NCBI RefSeq assembly: GCF_028553805.1
Contig: NZ_CP067140.1
Span: 682,001 to 746,000 of the forward strand
Length of the DNA stretch: 64,000 bases
From: Paracoccus saliphilus
GTDB lineage: Bacteria > Pseudomonadota > Alphaproteobacteria > Rhodobacterales > Rhodobacteraceae
Reading direction: 5' to 3'
Shown here: positions 51,615 to 61,971 of the stretch, one piece after another
Position numbering within the stretch: the stretch's first letter is position 1
Layout of the letters: each line of letters begins with the position of its first letter
Notes under the pieces: model-generated
The model's input: only the letters and a program-made list of their open reading frames with translations
Databases searched by the model: none
Told to the model about the DNA's origin: nothing
Position numbers and translations under genes: made by a program

Positions 51615-52589
51615 ATGGGACAGCTTGTAGACGGCGTCTGGCATGACGTCTGGTACGATACGAAAAGCACGGGCGGGCGGTTCGAACGCAGCACGACCTC
51701 GTGGCGCAACTGGATTACGGCTGACGGTGCAAAGGGACCTTCGGGCGAGGGCGGATTTCCTGCGGAAAGCGGGCGCTACCACCTCTATGTCAGCTTCGCC
51801 TGTCCCTGGGCGCACCGGACGTTAATCTTTCGCGAGCTCAAGGGGCTGGCGCCCCATATCGGCGTTTCCGTCGTTCATCCGGACATGCTGTCAGACGGAT
51901 GGGAGTTCCGCACCGACTTTCCGGGCGCGACAGGCGACGATCTGTTCAACACGCGTTTCCTGCGCGACATCTATCTGCGTGCCGATCCCAAGGCCTCGGG
52001 GCGCGTGACCGTTCCGGTGCTGTGGGACAAGCAGCGCGGCACGATCGTCAGCAATGAAAGCGCCGAGATCATCCGCATGTTCAACTCGGCATTCGACGGG
52101 TTGACCGGAAACACGGATGATTACTACCCCGCCGATCTGCGCCCCGAGATCGACGCATTGAACGAGCGTATTTATGACACGGTGAATAACGGCGTTTACA
52201 AGGCCGGTTTCGCTACTAGTCAGAAAGCCTATGATGAGGCTGTCGTGCCGCTATTCGACAGCCTCGACTGGCTGGAGGATATCCTGAGCACGCGCCGCTA
52301 CCTGACCGGCGACCGGCTGACAGAGGCCGATTGGCGTCTGTTCACCACCCTGGTCCGCTTCGATCCGGTCTATCACACGCATTTCAAATGCAATCGGGCG
52401 TGGTTGCGGGAATATCCCAATCTCTGGGGCTGGACGCGAGAACTATACCAGGTGGCGGGAATTGCCGGGACGGTGAATTTCGATCATATCGTGCGGCACT
52501 ACCATTATAGTCATGACACGATAAATCCGAACCGGATCATTCCGGTCAACCCGGTGATCGACTGGACCGCGCCACATGGCCGCGGCTGA
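51615..52589 (+). CDS. Glutathionyl-hydroquinone reductase (Xi-class glutathione S-transferase)
   Basis: A 324-residue Xi-class GST. The catalytic cysteine is Cys63 in YVSFACPWAHRTL; the C-terminal helical domain contains SLDWLEDILSTRRYLTGD. It reduces glutathionyl-hydroquinones to hydroquinones using glutathione. AGGAGAGGC precedes the ATG. It faces the BMP-type transporter with a terminator between. A 223-bp gap upstream of the gene holds nothing I can name. Confidence 0.9.
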   Translation: MGQLVDGVWHDVWYDTKSTGGRFERSTTSWRNWITADGAKGPSGEGGFPAESGRYHLYVSFACPWAHRTLIFRELKGLAPHIGVSVVHPDMLSDGWEFRTDFPGATGDDLFNTRFLRDIYLRADPKASGRVTVPVLWDKQRGTIVSNESAEIIRMFNSAFDGLTGNTDDYYPADLRPEIDALNERIYDTVNNGVYKAGFATSQKAYDEAVVPLFDSLDWLEDILSTRRYLTGDRLTEADWRLFTTLVRFDPVYHTHFKCNRAWLREYPNLWGWTRELYQVAGIAGTVNFDHIVRHYHYSHDTINPNRIIPVNPVIDWTAPHGRG

Positions 52590-52640
52590 ACTGCCGATCC
52601 AGCAGGGCTGACTGTCGGAAACGGATGAGGAATGCTTTCC

Positions 52641-52668
52641 GACAGGCCGGGGGATCACCCGGCCTGTC
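52641..52668. terminator. Bidirectional terminator between the GST and BMP-type SBP genes
   Basis: A perfect 11-bp stem (52641-52651 with 52658-52668), 6-base loop, followed on the plus strand by TGGCTTTCTT. It lies 51 bp after one stop and 21 bp after the other, in the convergent gap. Confidence 0.8.
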
Positions 52669-52689
52669 TGGCTTTCTTGTTCGGTTCAC

Positions 52690-53769
52690 CTATTCCGGAA
52701 TCTTGGCGGTGATCCCTTCGACGAAGAAGTTCATGCCTGACAATTCCTCATCCGTCGCGACCTGCCCCTCGGCCAGCCATTCGCTGCCGTCCTGCTTGTT
52801 CAGCGGGCCCGTGAAAGGGTGGTACTCTCCCGACGCGATCTTGTCTTTCAGTGCCAGCGCCTCTTCCTTCACCTCGGCGGGAACGGCTTCGGTGATTTCG
52901 CCGATCTCGACTTCGCCACCGGCGATCCCCGCCCATGTGGCCTTGGATTCCCAGGTGCCGTCGAGAACCTGGCCGACACGCTCGATATAATACGGTGCCC
53001 AGTTGTCGATGATCGATGACACGCGGGGCGAAGGTTTGAAGTTCGACATGTCGCTGGCCTGACCAAAGCCGATTGCACCGGCCTCCTGGGCCTTCGCCAG
53101 AGGCGCGGTCGAGTCCGTATGCTGCAGGATCACGTCCACGCCCTCGGAAATCAGGGCCGACGCGGCATCGGCCTCTTTCGCGGGATCGAACCAGCTATAG
53201 GCCCAGACCACCTTCATCTCGACATCGGGGTTCACCTTGCGGGCATGGATGTAGCTGCTGTTGATCCCCTGGATCACCTCGGGGATGGGGAAAGAGCCGA
53301 TATAGCCGATCTTGTTCGACTCGGTCATTCGGCCCGCGATAGTCCCCATCACGGCGCGGCCCTCGTAGAAGCGGGCGTCATAGGTGGCGACATTCTCGGC
53401 GCGCTTGTAGCCGGTGGCGTGTTCGAATTTCACATCCGGGAACTTGGCGGCGACATTGATCACCGGATCCATGAATCCGAAGCTGGTCGCAAAGATCAAC
53501 TCGTTGCCCGCCAGCGCCAACTGGCTGAGCGCACGTTCGGCGTCGGCACCTTCGGGCACGCTTTCGATGAAGGTCGTTTCGACCTTGTCGCCGAATTCCT
53601 CCTCGATTGCCTGGCGGCCCAGGTCATGCTGATAGGTCCAGCCGCCATCGCCCACCGGACCGACATAGATGAAGCCGACCTTCAGCGGCTCGTCCTGCGC
53701 GAATACCGGGGTGGCGAGTCCGATTGCCGGGATCACGGCAAAGGTTGCCATCAGTTTTCTACGGTTCAT
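52690..53769 (-). CDS. BMP-family (nucleoside-type) ABC transporter substrate-binding protein
   Basis: A 359-residue periplasmic protein with a Sec signal (MNRRKLMATFAVIPAIGLA in part, cut after VFA). KVGFIYVGPVGDGGWTYQH and FATSFGFMDPVINVAAKFPD are characteristic of the BMP/PnrA family, which bind purine nucleosides and related compounds. No lipobox cysteine is present. It is the last gene in a complete ATPase-permease-permease-SBP operon, the reverse of the usual order. Confidence 0.9.
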   Translation of the reverse strand: MNRRKLMATFAVIPAIGLATPVFAQDEPLKVGFIYVGPVGDGGWTYQHDLGRQAIEEEFGDKVETTFIESVPEGADAERALSQLALAGNELIFATSFGFMDPVINVAAKFPDVKFEHATGYKRAENVATYDARFYEGRAVMGTIAGRMTESNKIGYIGSFPIPEVIQGINSSYIHARKVNPDVEMKVVWAYSWFDPAKEADAASALISEGVDVILQHTDSTAPLAKAQEAGAIGFGQASDMSNFKPSPRVSSIIDNWAPYYIERVGQVLDGTWESKATWAGIAGGEVEIGEITEAVPAEVKEEALALKDKIASGEYHPFTGPLNKQDGSEWLAEGQVATDEELSGMNFFVEGITAKIPE

Positions 53770-53800
53770 GTTTACTCTCCTGCTGGTTTTCCGCCACGCC

Positions 53801-54688
53801 TTAACGCAGCGCATGAAAATTCTTTCCGAGCGATCCAGGCGCGGCGCGGCCTGCCCGTCTGCTGTATTTTTGCTTGGCCGATATCAGCACGAGCACGAGG
53901 ATCGTGGCAAGATATGGCGCCATCGACAGAAACTGCACCGGGACGGATACGCCCGCCGCCTGCAATCGCAGCTGCAGCACGGTAACGCCGCCGAACAGCC
54001 AGGCTCCGGCGAGAACGCCGAATGCGGTCCAGTTGGAAAACACCACGATGGCCAGCGCGATCCAGCCCGCGCCCGCGGTCATGCCCTCGGTCCATTGCAG
54101 CACGATGGCGATCGAGAGAAAGGCCCCGCCGACACCCGCCATCGCGCCGCCGAACCCGATTGCCGTGATCCGCACCAGGCGCACCGGGTAGCCGAGGGCA
54201 TAGGCCGCGTCGTGGTTCTCGCCCACTCCGCGCAGGATCAGGCCGGCTCGGGACCGGTTCAGGAACCACCAGATCACCGGGACCATCGCGACGCCCAACC
54301 AGACGATCCAGTTGATGTTCAGCGGTCCGGGGGACATCGCGGGGGCCTTGATCCCTTCCAGCGGCTTGCCGAACAGCGCGGCCAAGCCTAATCCGAACAG
54401 GGTTAGCGCCAGGCCCGAAGCCACCTGGTTGGCCAGCAGGAATTGCGTCAACATCGCGAAACTCATCGAGACGGCGGCCCCGGCGAGCGCGGCCACTGCG
54501 AATCCGATAAACGGGTTGCCGGTTGCATGGGCCGCGGCGAACCCGGCCAGGGCCCCGACGATCATCATCCCTTCGACCCCGAGATTCAGCACGCCCGCGC
54601 GCTCGGTGATCAGCTCGCCCAGGGCGGCGAACAGGATCGGAGTCGAGGCCGACAGGAGCAGCAGGAAAATGGATAGCGGATCGATCAT
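53801..54688 (-). CDS. Nucleoside-type ABC transporter permease 2
   Basis: A 295-residue permease of the branched-chain/ribose-type (BPD_transp_2) fold. LGELITERAGVLNLGVEGMM is the diagnostic start of the second BMP-system permease, followed by about eight helices. Start ATG 54688 overlaps the preceding permease stop. Confidence 0.9.
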   Translation of the reverse strand: MIDPLSIFLLLLSASTPILFAALGELITERAGVLNLGVEGMMIVGALAGFAAAHATGNPFIGFAVAALAGAAVSMSFAMLTQFLLANQVASGLALTLFGLGLAALFGKPLEGIKAPAMSPGPLNINWIVWLGVAMVPVIWWFLNRSRAGLILRGVGENHDAAYALGYPVRLVRITAIGFGGAMAGVGGAFLSIAIVLQWTEGMTAGAGWIALAIVVFSNWTAFGVLAGAWLFGGVTVLQLRLQAAGVSVPVQFLSMAPYLATILVLVLISAKQKYSRRAGRAAPGSLGKNFHALR

Positions 54689-55761
54689 GCGGCGATACCC
54701 CGCTGGAGACGGAAACGAGTCAGCAAGTCGAAGCCGAGCAGGAAGAACAGCAGCATTCCCTGGAACACCTGCACCGTCGCCGCCGGCAGTTGCAAGGTAA
54801 GCTGCGCCAATTCGCCCCCGATATAGGTCAGCGCCAGCAGCAGGCCCGCCAGCAGGATGCCGACTGGATGCAAGCGGCCGAGAAAGGCCACGATGATCGC
54901 GGTGAAACCGTAGCCCGAACCGAAACTGTCGGTGATCTGACCGGCGGGACCGGATACTTCGAACAGCCCGGCCATCCCGGCACAGGCGCCCGACAAGCCA
55001 AGGCAGAAGGCGACCAGTGTTTCGGGGCGGACACCCGCGAAACGCGCCGCGCGGGGGGCAAGGCCGGCCGCGCGGATATGAAAGCCGCGAATGTGGCGGC
55101 TGATAAGGAACCATGTGACCAGCACCGCTGCGGCAGCCGCGACGACGCCCCAATGCGCGCCGGTTCCGGCGATCAGCTCGGGGTTGGAGGCGGCCGGATA
55201 TTGCTGCAGGTTGCGAGAGCCGGGAAAGCCGAAACCCTCGGGGTTCTTCATCGGGCCAAAGGCCATCCAGGCGGCCACCTTCTGTGCGACATAGACCAGC
55301 ATCAGCGACACCAGGATCTCGGATGCACCGAACCAGTTGCGCAGCATTGCGGGAACCATGCCCCAGGCCCACCCGCCCAAGGCCCCGGCCAGCACCATCG
55401 CCGGGAAGATCCACATCCCCTCGGCGGGATAGGCGACCAGCGCCACCGCTGCGCCGGTGATGCCGCCGATGATATATTGCCCCTCGGCACCGATATTCCA
55501 GATACCGGCGCGGAACCCCATGGCCAGTCCCGAGGCGATCAGGATCAGCGGCGCGGCTTTGACCAGAAGTTGCGGGCGCGAATAGGAGGCCGCCGATCCG
55601 AATAACGGATCCCAAAAGATCGTGCGGATCGCCGCGACCGGGTCATAGCCCATCACCGTGAACAGGATCCCTCCCGCGATCATGGTCGCCAGCACGGCCA
55701 GCAGCGGAGTTGCGATCTGCCAGCCCGCAGAGATTTCGTCGCGTGGGACCAGCCGCATCAT
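54685..55761 (-). CDS. Nucleoside-type ABC transporter permease 1
   Basis: A 358-residue permease with about ten helices. GFRAGIWNIGAEGQYIIGGI is the conserved segment of the first BMP-system permease. The stop overlaps the second permease start and its ATG overlaps the ATPase stop, both by 4 bp. Confidence 0.9.
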   Translation of the reverse strand: MMRLVPRDEISAGWQIATPLLAVLATMIAGGILFTVMGYDPVAAIRTIFWDPLFGSAASYSRPQLLVKAAPLILIASGLAMGFRAGIWNIGAEGQYIIGGITGAAVALVAYPAEGMWIFPAMVLAGALGGWAWGMVPAMLRNWFGASEILVSLMLVYVAQKVAAWMAFGPMKNPEGFGFPGSRNLQQYPAASNPELIAGTGAHWGVVAAAAAVLVTWFLISRHIRGFHIRAAGLAPRAARFAGVRPETLVAFCLGLSGACAGMAGLFEVSGPAGQITDSFGSGYGFTAIIVAFLGRLHPVGILLAGLLLALTYIGGELAQLTLQLPAATVQVFQGMLLFFLLGFDLLTRFRLQRGIAA

Positions 55762-57278
55762 ATCTGCGCATCCTCCATGCCATGCGCGCCACCCAGCATC
55801 AGCCCGATCTCGTCGAGGCTGAGTGAAGCGGTCATGCGCGGTTCGGACAGGCGCCCTTCGTTCAGGGCGCAGAAGCGGTCGGAAAGTTCCATGAGCTCAT
55901 CCAGGTCCTGGCTGATGACGATGACTCCCGCGCCGTCTCGCGCCAGGTCCAGCAGCGATTGCCGGACCGCAGTGGCGGCCCCGGCATCGACGCCCCATGT
56001 CGGCTGGTTCACGACCAGCACGCGAGGAGCTTGCATGACCTCTCGCCCGATCACGAATTTCTGCAGATTGCCACCGGACAGTGCCCGGGCAGCGGTGTCA
56101 GTGCCGGGGGTCCGCACATCGAAAGCGCGGATCACCGTCTCGGTAAAGACGCGCGCGGCTGCGTGGTCTATCAATCCGCGCCGGACCAGTCCCTTGCGCG
56201 GGCCTGCGGTCAGCAGGATGTTCTCGGTCAGGCTGAAATCGGGGACAGCGGCATGCCCCAACCGATCCTCCGGCGCCGCCAGAAGCCCCGCCGCCCGCCG
56301 TTGCTGCGGGCCGAGCGCGCCCATGCTGCGACCTTCGAAAATGATCGCGCCGGGTGCGCTCGGATGCTCTCCGGACAGGGCTGCCAGCAATTCTTCCTGT
56401 CCATTGCCCGCTACGCCGCCGATCCCCAGGATTTCCCCTGCCTTCAGGGAAAGCGAGACATTCTTCAGTGACGTGCCTTCGGCACTCACGGCGGGCAGAG
56501 ACAATCCTGAGACCTGCAGCAATTCCTTGCCCACCTGCCGCCCGCTTCGGTCGATCAACCGCATCTCGCCGCCAACCATCATCGCGGCGAGTTCCCGGGC
56601 AGAGTGGGTACGGGGATCGCAGCTTGCCACGACCTTGCCATTGCGCAGGATGGTGGCCCGGTCGCAATGACTGCGGATTTCCTCCAGCTTGTGGCTGATA
56701 TAGAGGATCGATGTGCCCTTGTCCGCCAGTTTGCGCAGGGTCGAGAACAGAAGCTCTGCCTCTTGCGGGGTCAACACGCTGGTTGGTTCGTCCATGATCA
56801 GGAGGTGGGGATCCTGTAGCAGGCAGCGGATGATCTCGACTCGTTGCCGTTCTCCGGCCGAGAGGGTGGTGACGCGACGCGATGGATCAAGCGGCAGACC
56901 ATATTCCTGGCTGACACGGGTGATCCGGGCTTTCAGTTCGCGCCGAGGAGGAGGGTTTTCCATCCCGAGCGCGATATTTTCCGCCACGCTCAGGGCATCA
57001 AACAGCGAGAAATGCTGGAACACCATCGCAACACCCGCATTGCGGGCGGCACGCGGATCGGTGGGGGCATGGGGCCGGTCATTCAGGAACATTTGCCCGT
57101 CATCGGGGCGTACAAGCCCATATATCATCTTGACCAGCGTGGATTTTCCTGCCCCGTTCTCTCCCAGCAACGCGTGAATTTCGCCCCGCGCCACCGCGAA
57201 GGACAGGTCGTCATTGGCGCGCACGCCGGGGTAGCTTTTGCCGATCCCTTCTGCCCGGAACACTGCGGCCTCGGTCAA
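55758..57278 (-). CDS. Nucleoside-type ABC transporter ATP-binding protein (double ATPase, TTG start)
   Basis: A 506-residue RbsA/YufO-like protein with two ATPase domains. The first Walker A is GENGAGKST at residues 39-47; the first signature is LSAGERQRVEI and Walker B LLIMDEPTSVLT. The second domain is degenerate, as is usual (LSGGNLQKFVIGREV). The start is unusual: TTG 57278 with GGAGGG six bases upstream; an earlier in-frame TTG at 57296 lacks a ribosome site. Its operon likely imports purine nucleosides. Confidence 0.88.
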   Translation of the reverse strand: MTEAAVFRAEGIGKSYPGVRANDDLSFAVARGEIHALLGENGAGKSTLVKMIYGLVRPDDGQMFLNDRPHAPTDPRAARNAGVAMVFQHFSLFDALSVAENIALGMENPPPRRELKARITRVSQEYGLPLDPSRRVTTLSAGERQRVEIIRCLLQDPHLLIMDEPTSVLTPQEAELLFSTLRKLADKGTSILYISHKLEEIRSHCDRATILRNGKVVASCDPRTHSARELAAMMVGGEMRLIDRSGRQVGKELLQVSGLSLPAVSAEGTSLKNVSLSLKAGEILGIGGVAGNGQEELLAALSGEHPSAPGAIIFEGRSMGALGPQQRRAAGLLAAPEDRLGHAAVPDFSLTENILLTAGPRKGLVRRGLIDHAAARVFTETVIRAFDVRTPGTDTAARALSGGNLQKFVIGREVMQAPRVLVVNQPTWGVDAGAATAVRQSLLDLARDGAGVIVISQDLDELMELSDRFCALNEGRLSEPRMTASLSLDEIGLMLGGAHGMEDAQI

Positions 57279-57579
57279 ATTTGTCCCTCCGGTCAATTTC
57301 TCTTTTCATAACCCGGCACCATCCATGCGGGCAATCACGGGCAGCAACATGCTTGCGGATTTGTCCCGATATGTCTTTCGAAATCTTCCGGTTTTTTCGA
57401 AATGCTCGCTTTGCAAGCATATCCTGCCGGAAGATCCGATTGGCATGGACCCATTCCAGGGATCACCGGCGGGGGACTTGTGTCAACCGAACCTGCAAAG
57501 CGCCATTTGTTTCAGCCAAGCTCCACTGTCAAATGCGCGGAATCGGCCATCGAGGCATATTCCGCGTCGCCAAAGACCT
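57279..57579. other. Intergenic region upstream of the nucleoside-type ABC operon
   Basis: A 301-bp gap between the ATPase start and the kynA stop, both reverse-strand. It has two TTTCGAAAT elements (57376-57384, 57395-57403), 19 bp apart, and an ATGCT...AGCAT inverted repeat at 57402-57420. No gene is supported. Confidence 0.6.
57376..57403. promoter_or_regulatory. Paired palindromic TTTCGAAA elements
   Basis: TTTCGAAA is self-complementary with a central CG, as in LacI-type operators. Two copies begin 19 bp apart, about two helical turns, 98-125 bp upstream of the TTG start of the ABC operon. Binding and regulator are inferred. Confidence 0.42.
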
Positions 57580-58401
57580 CTACAATTCGGTCCGCAACTC
57601 CCACAGATCGGGGAACAGAACGACGTCGAGCATCTTGCGCAGGTAGTTCACACCCGAGGTGCCGCCCGAGCCGCGCTTGAAGCCGATGATGCGCTCTACC
57701 GTCGTGACGTGATTGAAGCGCCAGCGGCGGAAGTAATCCTCGAAATCGACCAGTTTTTCGGCCAGTTCATACAGTTCCCACCACTGCGCCGGATCGCGAT
57801 AGACGGCAGCCCATGCGGCGCGGGCAGCCGGGTCGGGTCGATGGGGCCGGTCCAGCCGTTCGCGTTCGGGAATATCGAAACCCGCCACCCGCAGCCGTGT
57901 CAGCACCTCGTCATAAAGCGAGGGGCGCGCGATCTCGGTTCGCAAGGGGGCAATCAGTTCCTCGCGGTGTTCATGTGGGCGCAACATCGCCATGTTGCGG
58001 TTTCCGGCTATGAATTCGATCATCCGGTATTGATAGGACTGAAAGCCGCTGCTTTCGCCAAGGCTCTCGCGAAACTCGGTATATTCGCTCGGAGTCATGG
58101 TGCGCAGTACGTCCCATGCCGAGTTGAGCTGCTCCATGATCCGCGCCACTCGGGTCAGCATCTTGAAGGCGGGTTGCAGGTTGCCCGCCGCGATGGCCTC
58201 GCGCGCGGCGTTCATCTCGTGCAGCGCCAGTTTCATCCACAGCTCGGATGTCTGGTGCTGGATGATGAACAGCATCTCGTCATGGGCCTTGGACAGCGGA
58301 TGCTGCGCGGTCAGGATCCGGTCGAGCCCCAGGTAATCGCCATAGGACATACGACCGTCAAAGGACATGCGGGCGCCTTCATCAGAGGGATCATAGCTCA
58401 T
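57580..58401 (-). CDS. kynA: Tryptophan 2,3-dioxygenase
   Basis: A 273-residue heme dioxygenase. His49 in [12 protein letters not shown] is the distal active-site histidine and the [12 protein letters not shown] segment carries the proximal heme ligand; [12 protein letters not shown] binds the substrate ammonium and carboxylate. It opens the indole ring to N-formylkynurenine. Start ATG 58401 overlaps the ligase stop. It is the last gene of an operon for aromatic-CoA breakdown; formamidase and kynureninase are not in the window. Confidence 0.95.
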   Translation of the reverse strand: MSYDPSDEGARMSFDGRMSYGDYLGLDRILTAQHPLSKAHDEMLFIIQHQTSELWMKLALHEMNAAREAIAAGNLQPAFKMLTRVARIMEQLNSAWDVLRTMTPSEYTEFRESLGESSGFQSYQYRMIEFIAGNRNMAMLRPHEHREELIAPLRTEIARPSLYDEVLTRLRVAGFDIPERERLDRPHRPDPAARAAWAAVYRDPAQWWELYELAEKLVDFEDYFRRWRFNHVTTVERIIGFKRGSGGTSGVNYLRKMLDVVLFPDLWELRTEL

Positions 58402-60017
58402 GGCCGCAACCTGAATCGCTGGATCTTGCCGGTCTGAGTTTTCGGCAACGACGTGCAAAAGACCACGCTGCGCGGGTATTTATAGGGCGCGATCATATCC
58501 TTGACATGCTGTTGCAGCCGCAGGACCGTCGCCTCATCCGAGGAAACGCCCTCGGCCAGCACGACATGCGCCTGCACGATCTGGCCGCGTTCCTCGTCGG
58601 GGATGCCGATAACGGCGCATTCCAGCACGTCGTCATGGGCAAGCAGCGCAGCTTCTACATCGGGCCCTGCGATGTTGTAGCCCGAGGACAGGATGATGTC
58701 GTCCGAGCGGGCGGCAAAATGAAAGCGCCCGTCCTCGTCCTGCCAGAAGCTGTCGCCGGTCAGGTTCCAGCCGTCCTTGACATATTCGGCCTGTCGCTCA
58801 TCGTTCAGGTAACGGCAACCGGTCGGGCCGATCACCGACAGTCGCCCGGTTTCGCCGCGCTGCACTTCATTGCCGTCCTCGTCTACGATGCGGGCGCGGT
58901 AACCGCCGACCGGTCGGCCGGTGCAGCCGGGATGGCTGTCGTCGAAACGGTTGGTAATGAAGATATGCAGCATCTCGGTCGCGCCGATCCCGTCCAGCAT
59001 CGGCTTGCCGGTCTTTTGCCGCCATTCCTCCCAAATCGGAGCGGGCAGGGTCTCGCCCGCGCTGATCGCTGCGCGAAGGCTGGACAGGTCGGCGCCGTCA
59101 TCCATTGCCCGTAGCATGACGCGATAGGCGGTGGGGGCGGTGAAGCAGATGGTGGCGCGATGTTTCTCGATGATCTCGATCATGCCCGCCGGCGAGGCAT
59201 TTTCCAGCAGCACCGCCGAGGCGCCGAAGCGCAACGGAAACACCGCCATCCCACCCAGACCGAAGGTAAAGGCCAGCGGCGGCGAGCCGACAAAGACATC
59301 CTCTGGCGTGACGCCCAGAACTTCCCTTGCATAGCCGTCGGCGATGATCAGCAGGTCGCGATGGAAATGCATCGTCGCCTTGGGCTCGCCCGTGCTGCCC
59401 GAGGTGAAACCGAGCAACGCCACGTCGTCGCGACCCGTGCGGATGGCGTCGAAACGCACCGCCTTGGTCAGTGCGGCGCGGTCAAGCTCGGCATCGTGAT
59501 TGGCGGTGCCGTCGAAACCGATCACGGTGTTCAGGTATTTCGAGCCCTTGGCGGCAGAGACCAACTCATCCATCAGCCTCGTGTCGCAAAGCGCGTGGGT
59601 GATTTCGGCCTTGTCGATAATCTTGGTCAGTTCCCCCGCTCGCAGCATCGGCATGGAATTGACCACTACTGCACCGGCCTTGGTCGCGGCCAGCCAGCAG
59701 GCCACCATGGCGGGATTGTTGGCCGAGCGGATCAACACGCGGTTGCCCGGCTTGACGCCGTAATCCTCGACCAGCGCATGGGCCAGACGATTGGTCCAGT
59801 CGGACAGTTCCTTGTAGGTCCGCGCCCGGCCATTGCCGATCAGCGCGTTGCGGTCGCCAAAGCCACGCTCGACCATGTGATCGGTCAGTTCGGCCCCGGC
59901 ATTGATCCAGTCGGGATAATCGAAACCCGACAGATCGATCTGCGGCCATGCCTCGGACGGAGGAAGGCTGTCGCGGGTAAAGCTGTCAACATGTCCGCTT
60001 GGTCCCAGTTTTGCCAT
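58398..60017 (-). CDS. Aryl-CoA ligase, probably 2-aminobenzoate (anthranilate)-CoA ligase
   Basis: A 539-residue AMP-forming ligase of the benzoate-CoA-ligase group. The P-loop is [17 protein letters not shown], and the C-terminal hinge with catalytic lysine is [15 protein letters not shown]. The N-terminal [17 protein letters not shown] segment is, as I recall, typical of 2-aminobenzoate-CoA ligases. Linkage to tryptophan dioxygenase supports anthranilate as substrate; benzoate or salicylate remain possible. ATG 60017 follows AGGAGAGGGAAA. Confidence 0.82.
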   Translation of the reverse strand: MAKLGPSGHVDSFTRDSLPPSEAWPQIDLSGFDYPDWINAGAELTDHMVERGFGDRNALIGNGRARTYKELSDWTNRLAHALVEDYGVKPGNRVLIRSANNPAMVACWLAATKAGAVVVNSMPMLRAGELTKIIDKAEITHALCDTRLMDELVSAAKGSKYLNTVIGFDGTANHDAELDRAALTKAVRFDAIRTGRDDVALLGFTSGSTGEPKATMHFHRDLLIIADGYAREVLGVTPEDVFVGSPPLAFTFGLGGMAVFPLRFGASAVLLENASPAGMIEIIEKHRATICFTAPTAYRVMLRAMDDGADLSSLRAAISAGETLPAPIWEEWRQKTGKPMLDGIGATEMLHIFITNRFDDSHPGCTGRPVGGYRARIVDEDGNEVQRGETGRLSVIGPTGCRYLNDERQAEYVKDGWNLTGDSFWQDEDGRFHFAARSDDIILSSGYNIAGPDVEAALLAHDDVLECAVIGIPDEERGQIVQAHVVLAEGVSSDEATVLRLQQHVKDMIAPYKYPRSVVFCTSLPKTQTGKIQRFRLRP

Positions 60018-60042
60018 TTCCCTCTCCTGTCGGTTTTCTCGT

Positions 60043-60438
60043 TCAGTCGGGCACAATTGCCGTCGCCTCGATTTCCACCTTGGCACGGTCCTCGACCAGC
60101 GCGACGACCTGCACCAGCGCCATGGCCGGGAAATGCCGTCCGATCACCTCGCGATAGGCCGTGCCGATCTCGCGCAGGGCTTCAAGGTATTCCCGCTTGT
60201 CGGTCACATACCATGTCAGCCGCACAAGATGCTCGGGCCCGGCCCCGCCCTCGGCCAGCACCGCCACGATATTTTCGAGCACCTGCCGGGTCTGGGCCGC
60301 GAAATCATCGCTCTGGAATTGCTGATCCGCGTCCCACCCGACAAGACCGCCGGTAAAGATCATCCGGCCACGGGCCGAGATGCCGTTCGCGTAGCCGACG
60401 GCGCGTTTCCAGTTCGCGGGGTGAAGCTGTTCATGCAT
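60043..60438 (-). CDS. RidA-family (YjgF/UK114) enamine/imine deaminase
   Basis: A 131-residue RidA-fold protein with IFTGGLVGWDADQQF, the arginine in VRLTWYVTDKREYL that holds substrate carboxylate in active RidA, and VEIEATAIVPD at the C-terminus. RidA hydrolyses enamine/imine intermediates to ketones and ammonia. In an anthraniloyl-CoA pathway, ring reduction leaves an amino-substituted double bond, so this enzyme could release the ammonia. ATG 60438 overlaps the thioesterase stop by 8 bp. Confidence 0.85.
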   Translation of the reverse strand: MHEQLHPANWKRAVGYANGISARGRMIFTGGLVGWDADQQFQSDDFAAQTRQVLENIVAVLAEGGAGPEHLVRLTWYVTDKREYLEALREIGTAYREVIGRHFPAMALVQVVALVEDRAKVEIEATAIVPD

Positions 60439-60820
60439 GATGCGCCTCCAGTGTTTGACGGATATGGTCGGGCCATGGCGAAGGGGTGAAGTCGCGATCC
60501 ATCCAGACCACGGTGCTGCGTGCCTCCAGCCTGTCTCCGGCATTCACCAGGAAACGGACAGAGCTGCGCCCGACATGTTCGACCCGAAGCTGCCATTCCA
60601 GCCGGTCGCCAAGGCGGGAAGGCTTGCGGAAGTCGATCTCCAGCCGGACAGTCGGCATGCCCTGACCTGCCGCCATCATCCGGGCGAAAGGGTAATCGAC
60701 TTCATCGATGAAAAAATTTTCCACCATCGAGTTCACCATCTCGGCATAACGCGGATAGAAGACGATACCAGCCGGGTCGCAATGGCAGAATTCAATGGGG
60801 ATAACGCGCGAATAACTCAT
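60431..60820 (-). CDS. Hot-dog acyl-CoA thioesterase (4-hydroxybenzoyl-CoA thioesterase type)
   Basis: A 129-residue single-domain hot-dog protein. Asp15 in [13 protein letters not shown] corresponds to the active-site aspartate of 4-hydroxybenzoyl-CoA thioesterase and YbgC. In an aryl-CoA pathway it may release CoA from dead-end aryl-CoA thioesters. Four-base overlap with the acyl-CoA dehydrogenase gene stop. Confidence 0.87.
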   Translation of the reverse strand: MSYSRVIPIEFCHCDPAGIVFYPRYAEMVNSMVENFFIDEVDYPFARMMAAGQGMPTVRLEIDFRKPSRLGDRLEWQLRVEHVGRSSVRFLVNAGDRLEARSTVVWMDRDFTPSPWPDHIRQTLEAHHA

Positions 60821-61971
60821 GGCACTGCCTTTTGGTCTGCAAGAAACTCGCCCAGGGCGGCCCGCGCGATGATCAGCTTCTGCACGTCCGAGGCCCCCTC
60901 ATAGATGCGTAGCGCCCGAATCTCGCGATAGAGGCTTTCGACCGGGATGCCTTGGCGCACGCCATCGCCGCCGAAAAGTTGCACGGCCTGATCGATTACC
61001 TGCTGCGCGGCCTCGGTCGCATGCAGCTTGGCCATCGCCGCCTCTCGGGTGATGCGCGCCGCGCCCTGATCCTTGGCCCATGCGGCGCGGTAGACCAGCA
61101 ACGCGCTGGCATCGACCTTCAGCGCCATGTCGGCGATATGGCCCTGGACCATCTGCAGTTCCGACATTGGTGCTCCGAACAATTGCCGCTCGGTGACCCG
61201 TGACATCGCCTCGTCCAGCGCCCGCCGGGCAAAGCCCAGTGCAGCCGCCCCGACGGTGGGGCGGAAATTGTCCAGCACCGTCATGGCGATACGAAAACCC
61301 GCCCCGGCCTCGCCGATCAGGGCGTTCTCGGGCAGCCGAACGCCGTCCAGCCGCAGATGCGCCAAAGGATGCGGTGCGATCACGTCGATGCGGTTAAGCA
61401 CTGCCAACCCCGGCGTGTCGGCGGGCAACAGAAAAGCCGAGAGCCCCTTGGCGCCTTCGCCCTCGCCAGTGCGTGCGAAGATCACGTAGACATCGGCGAT
61501 TCCGCCATTCGAGATATAGGTCTTTTCGCCGTCCAGCACCCATTCGCCGCCCTCGCGCCGCGCCGTGGTAGACGTGCGGGCCACGTCCGACCCTGATCCC
61601 GGCTCGGTCAGGGCAAAGGCGGAAATTGCCTGTCCCGCCCGCGTGCGCTTCAGCCATTCCCGCTGCGAAGGCGTGCCGAACAGGCTCACCGCCCCCATGC
61701 CCAGGCCCTGCATCGCAAAGGCGAAATCCGCCAGCCCGTCATGCCGCGCCAGCGTCTCGCGGATCAGGCAGAGGCTGCGGATATCCAGCTTCTCGCCCCC
61801 CGAATGGCGCAACCATCCGCCATCGCCCAGGGCCGCGACCAGCCCGCGGCAGGTGGCATCGACATCGCCGTGATCCACTGGCAGGGCATTTCGAGACCAT
61901 TCCTCCAGCCCCGCCGCCAACTCGCGATGACGATCCTCGAAAAACGGCCAATTCAGAAAGCTTCGATCCAT
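60817..61971 (-). CDS. Acyl-CoA dehydrogenase
   Basis: A 384-residue flavoprotein. [17 protein letters not shown] and [20 protein letters not shown] are FAD/substrate motifs, and the end has [17 protein letters not shown] and the [16 protein letters not shown] motif. Start is ATG 61971 (MDRSFLNWP); ATG 61983 would add Met-Lys-Lys-Lys, but those codons come from a dispersed CTTCTTCTTC motif, so the shorter start is preferred. It likely oxidises an alicyclic acyl-CoA formed after ring reduction. Confidence 0.9.
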   Translation of the reverse strand: MDRSFLNWPFFEDRHRELAAGLEEWSRNALPVDHGDVDATCRGLVAALGDGGWLRHSGGEKLDIRSLCLIRETLARHDGLADFAFAMQGLGMGAVSLFGTPSQREWLKRTRAGQAISAFALTEPGSGSDVARTSTTARREGGEWVLDGEKTYISNGGIADVYVIFARTGEGEGAKGLSAFLLPADTPGLAVLNRIDVIAPHPLAHLRLDGVRLPENALIGEAGAGFRIAMTVLDNFRPTVGAAALGFARRALDEAMSRVTERQLFGAPMSELQMVQGHIADMALKVDASALLVYRAAWAKDQGAARITREAAMAKLHATEAAQQVIDQAVQLFGGDGVRQGIPVESLYREIRALRIYEGASDVQKLIIARAALGEFLADQKAVP

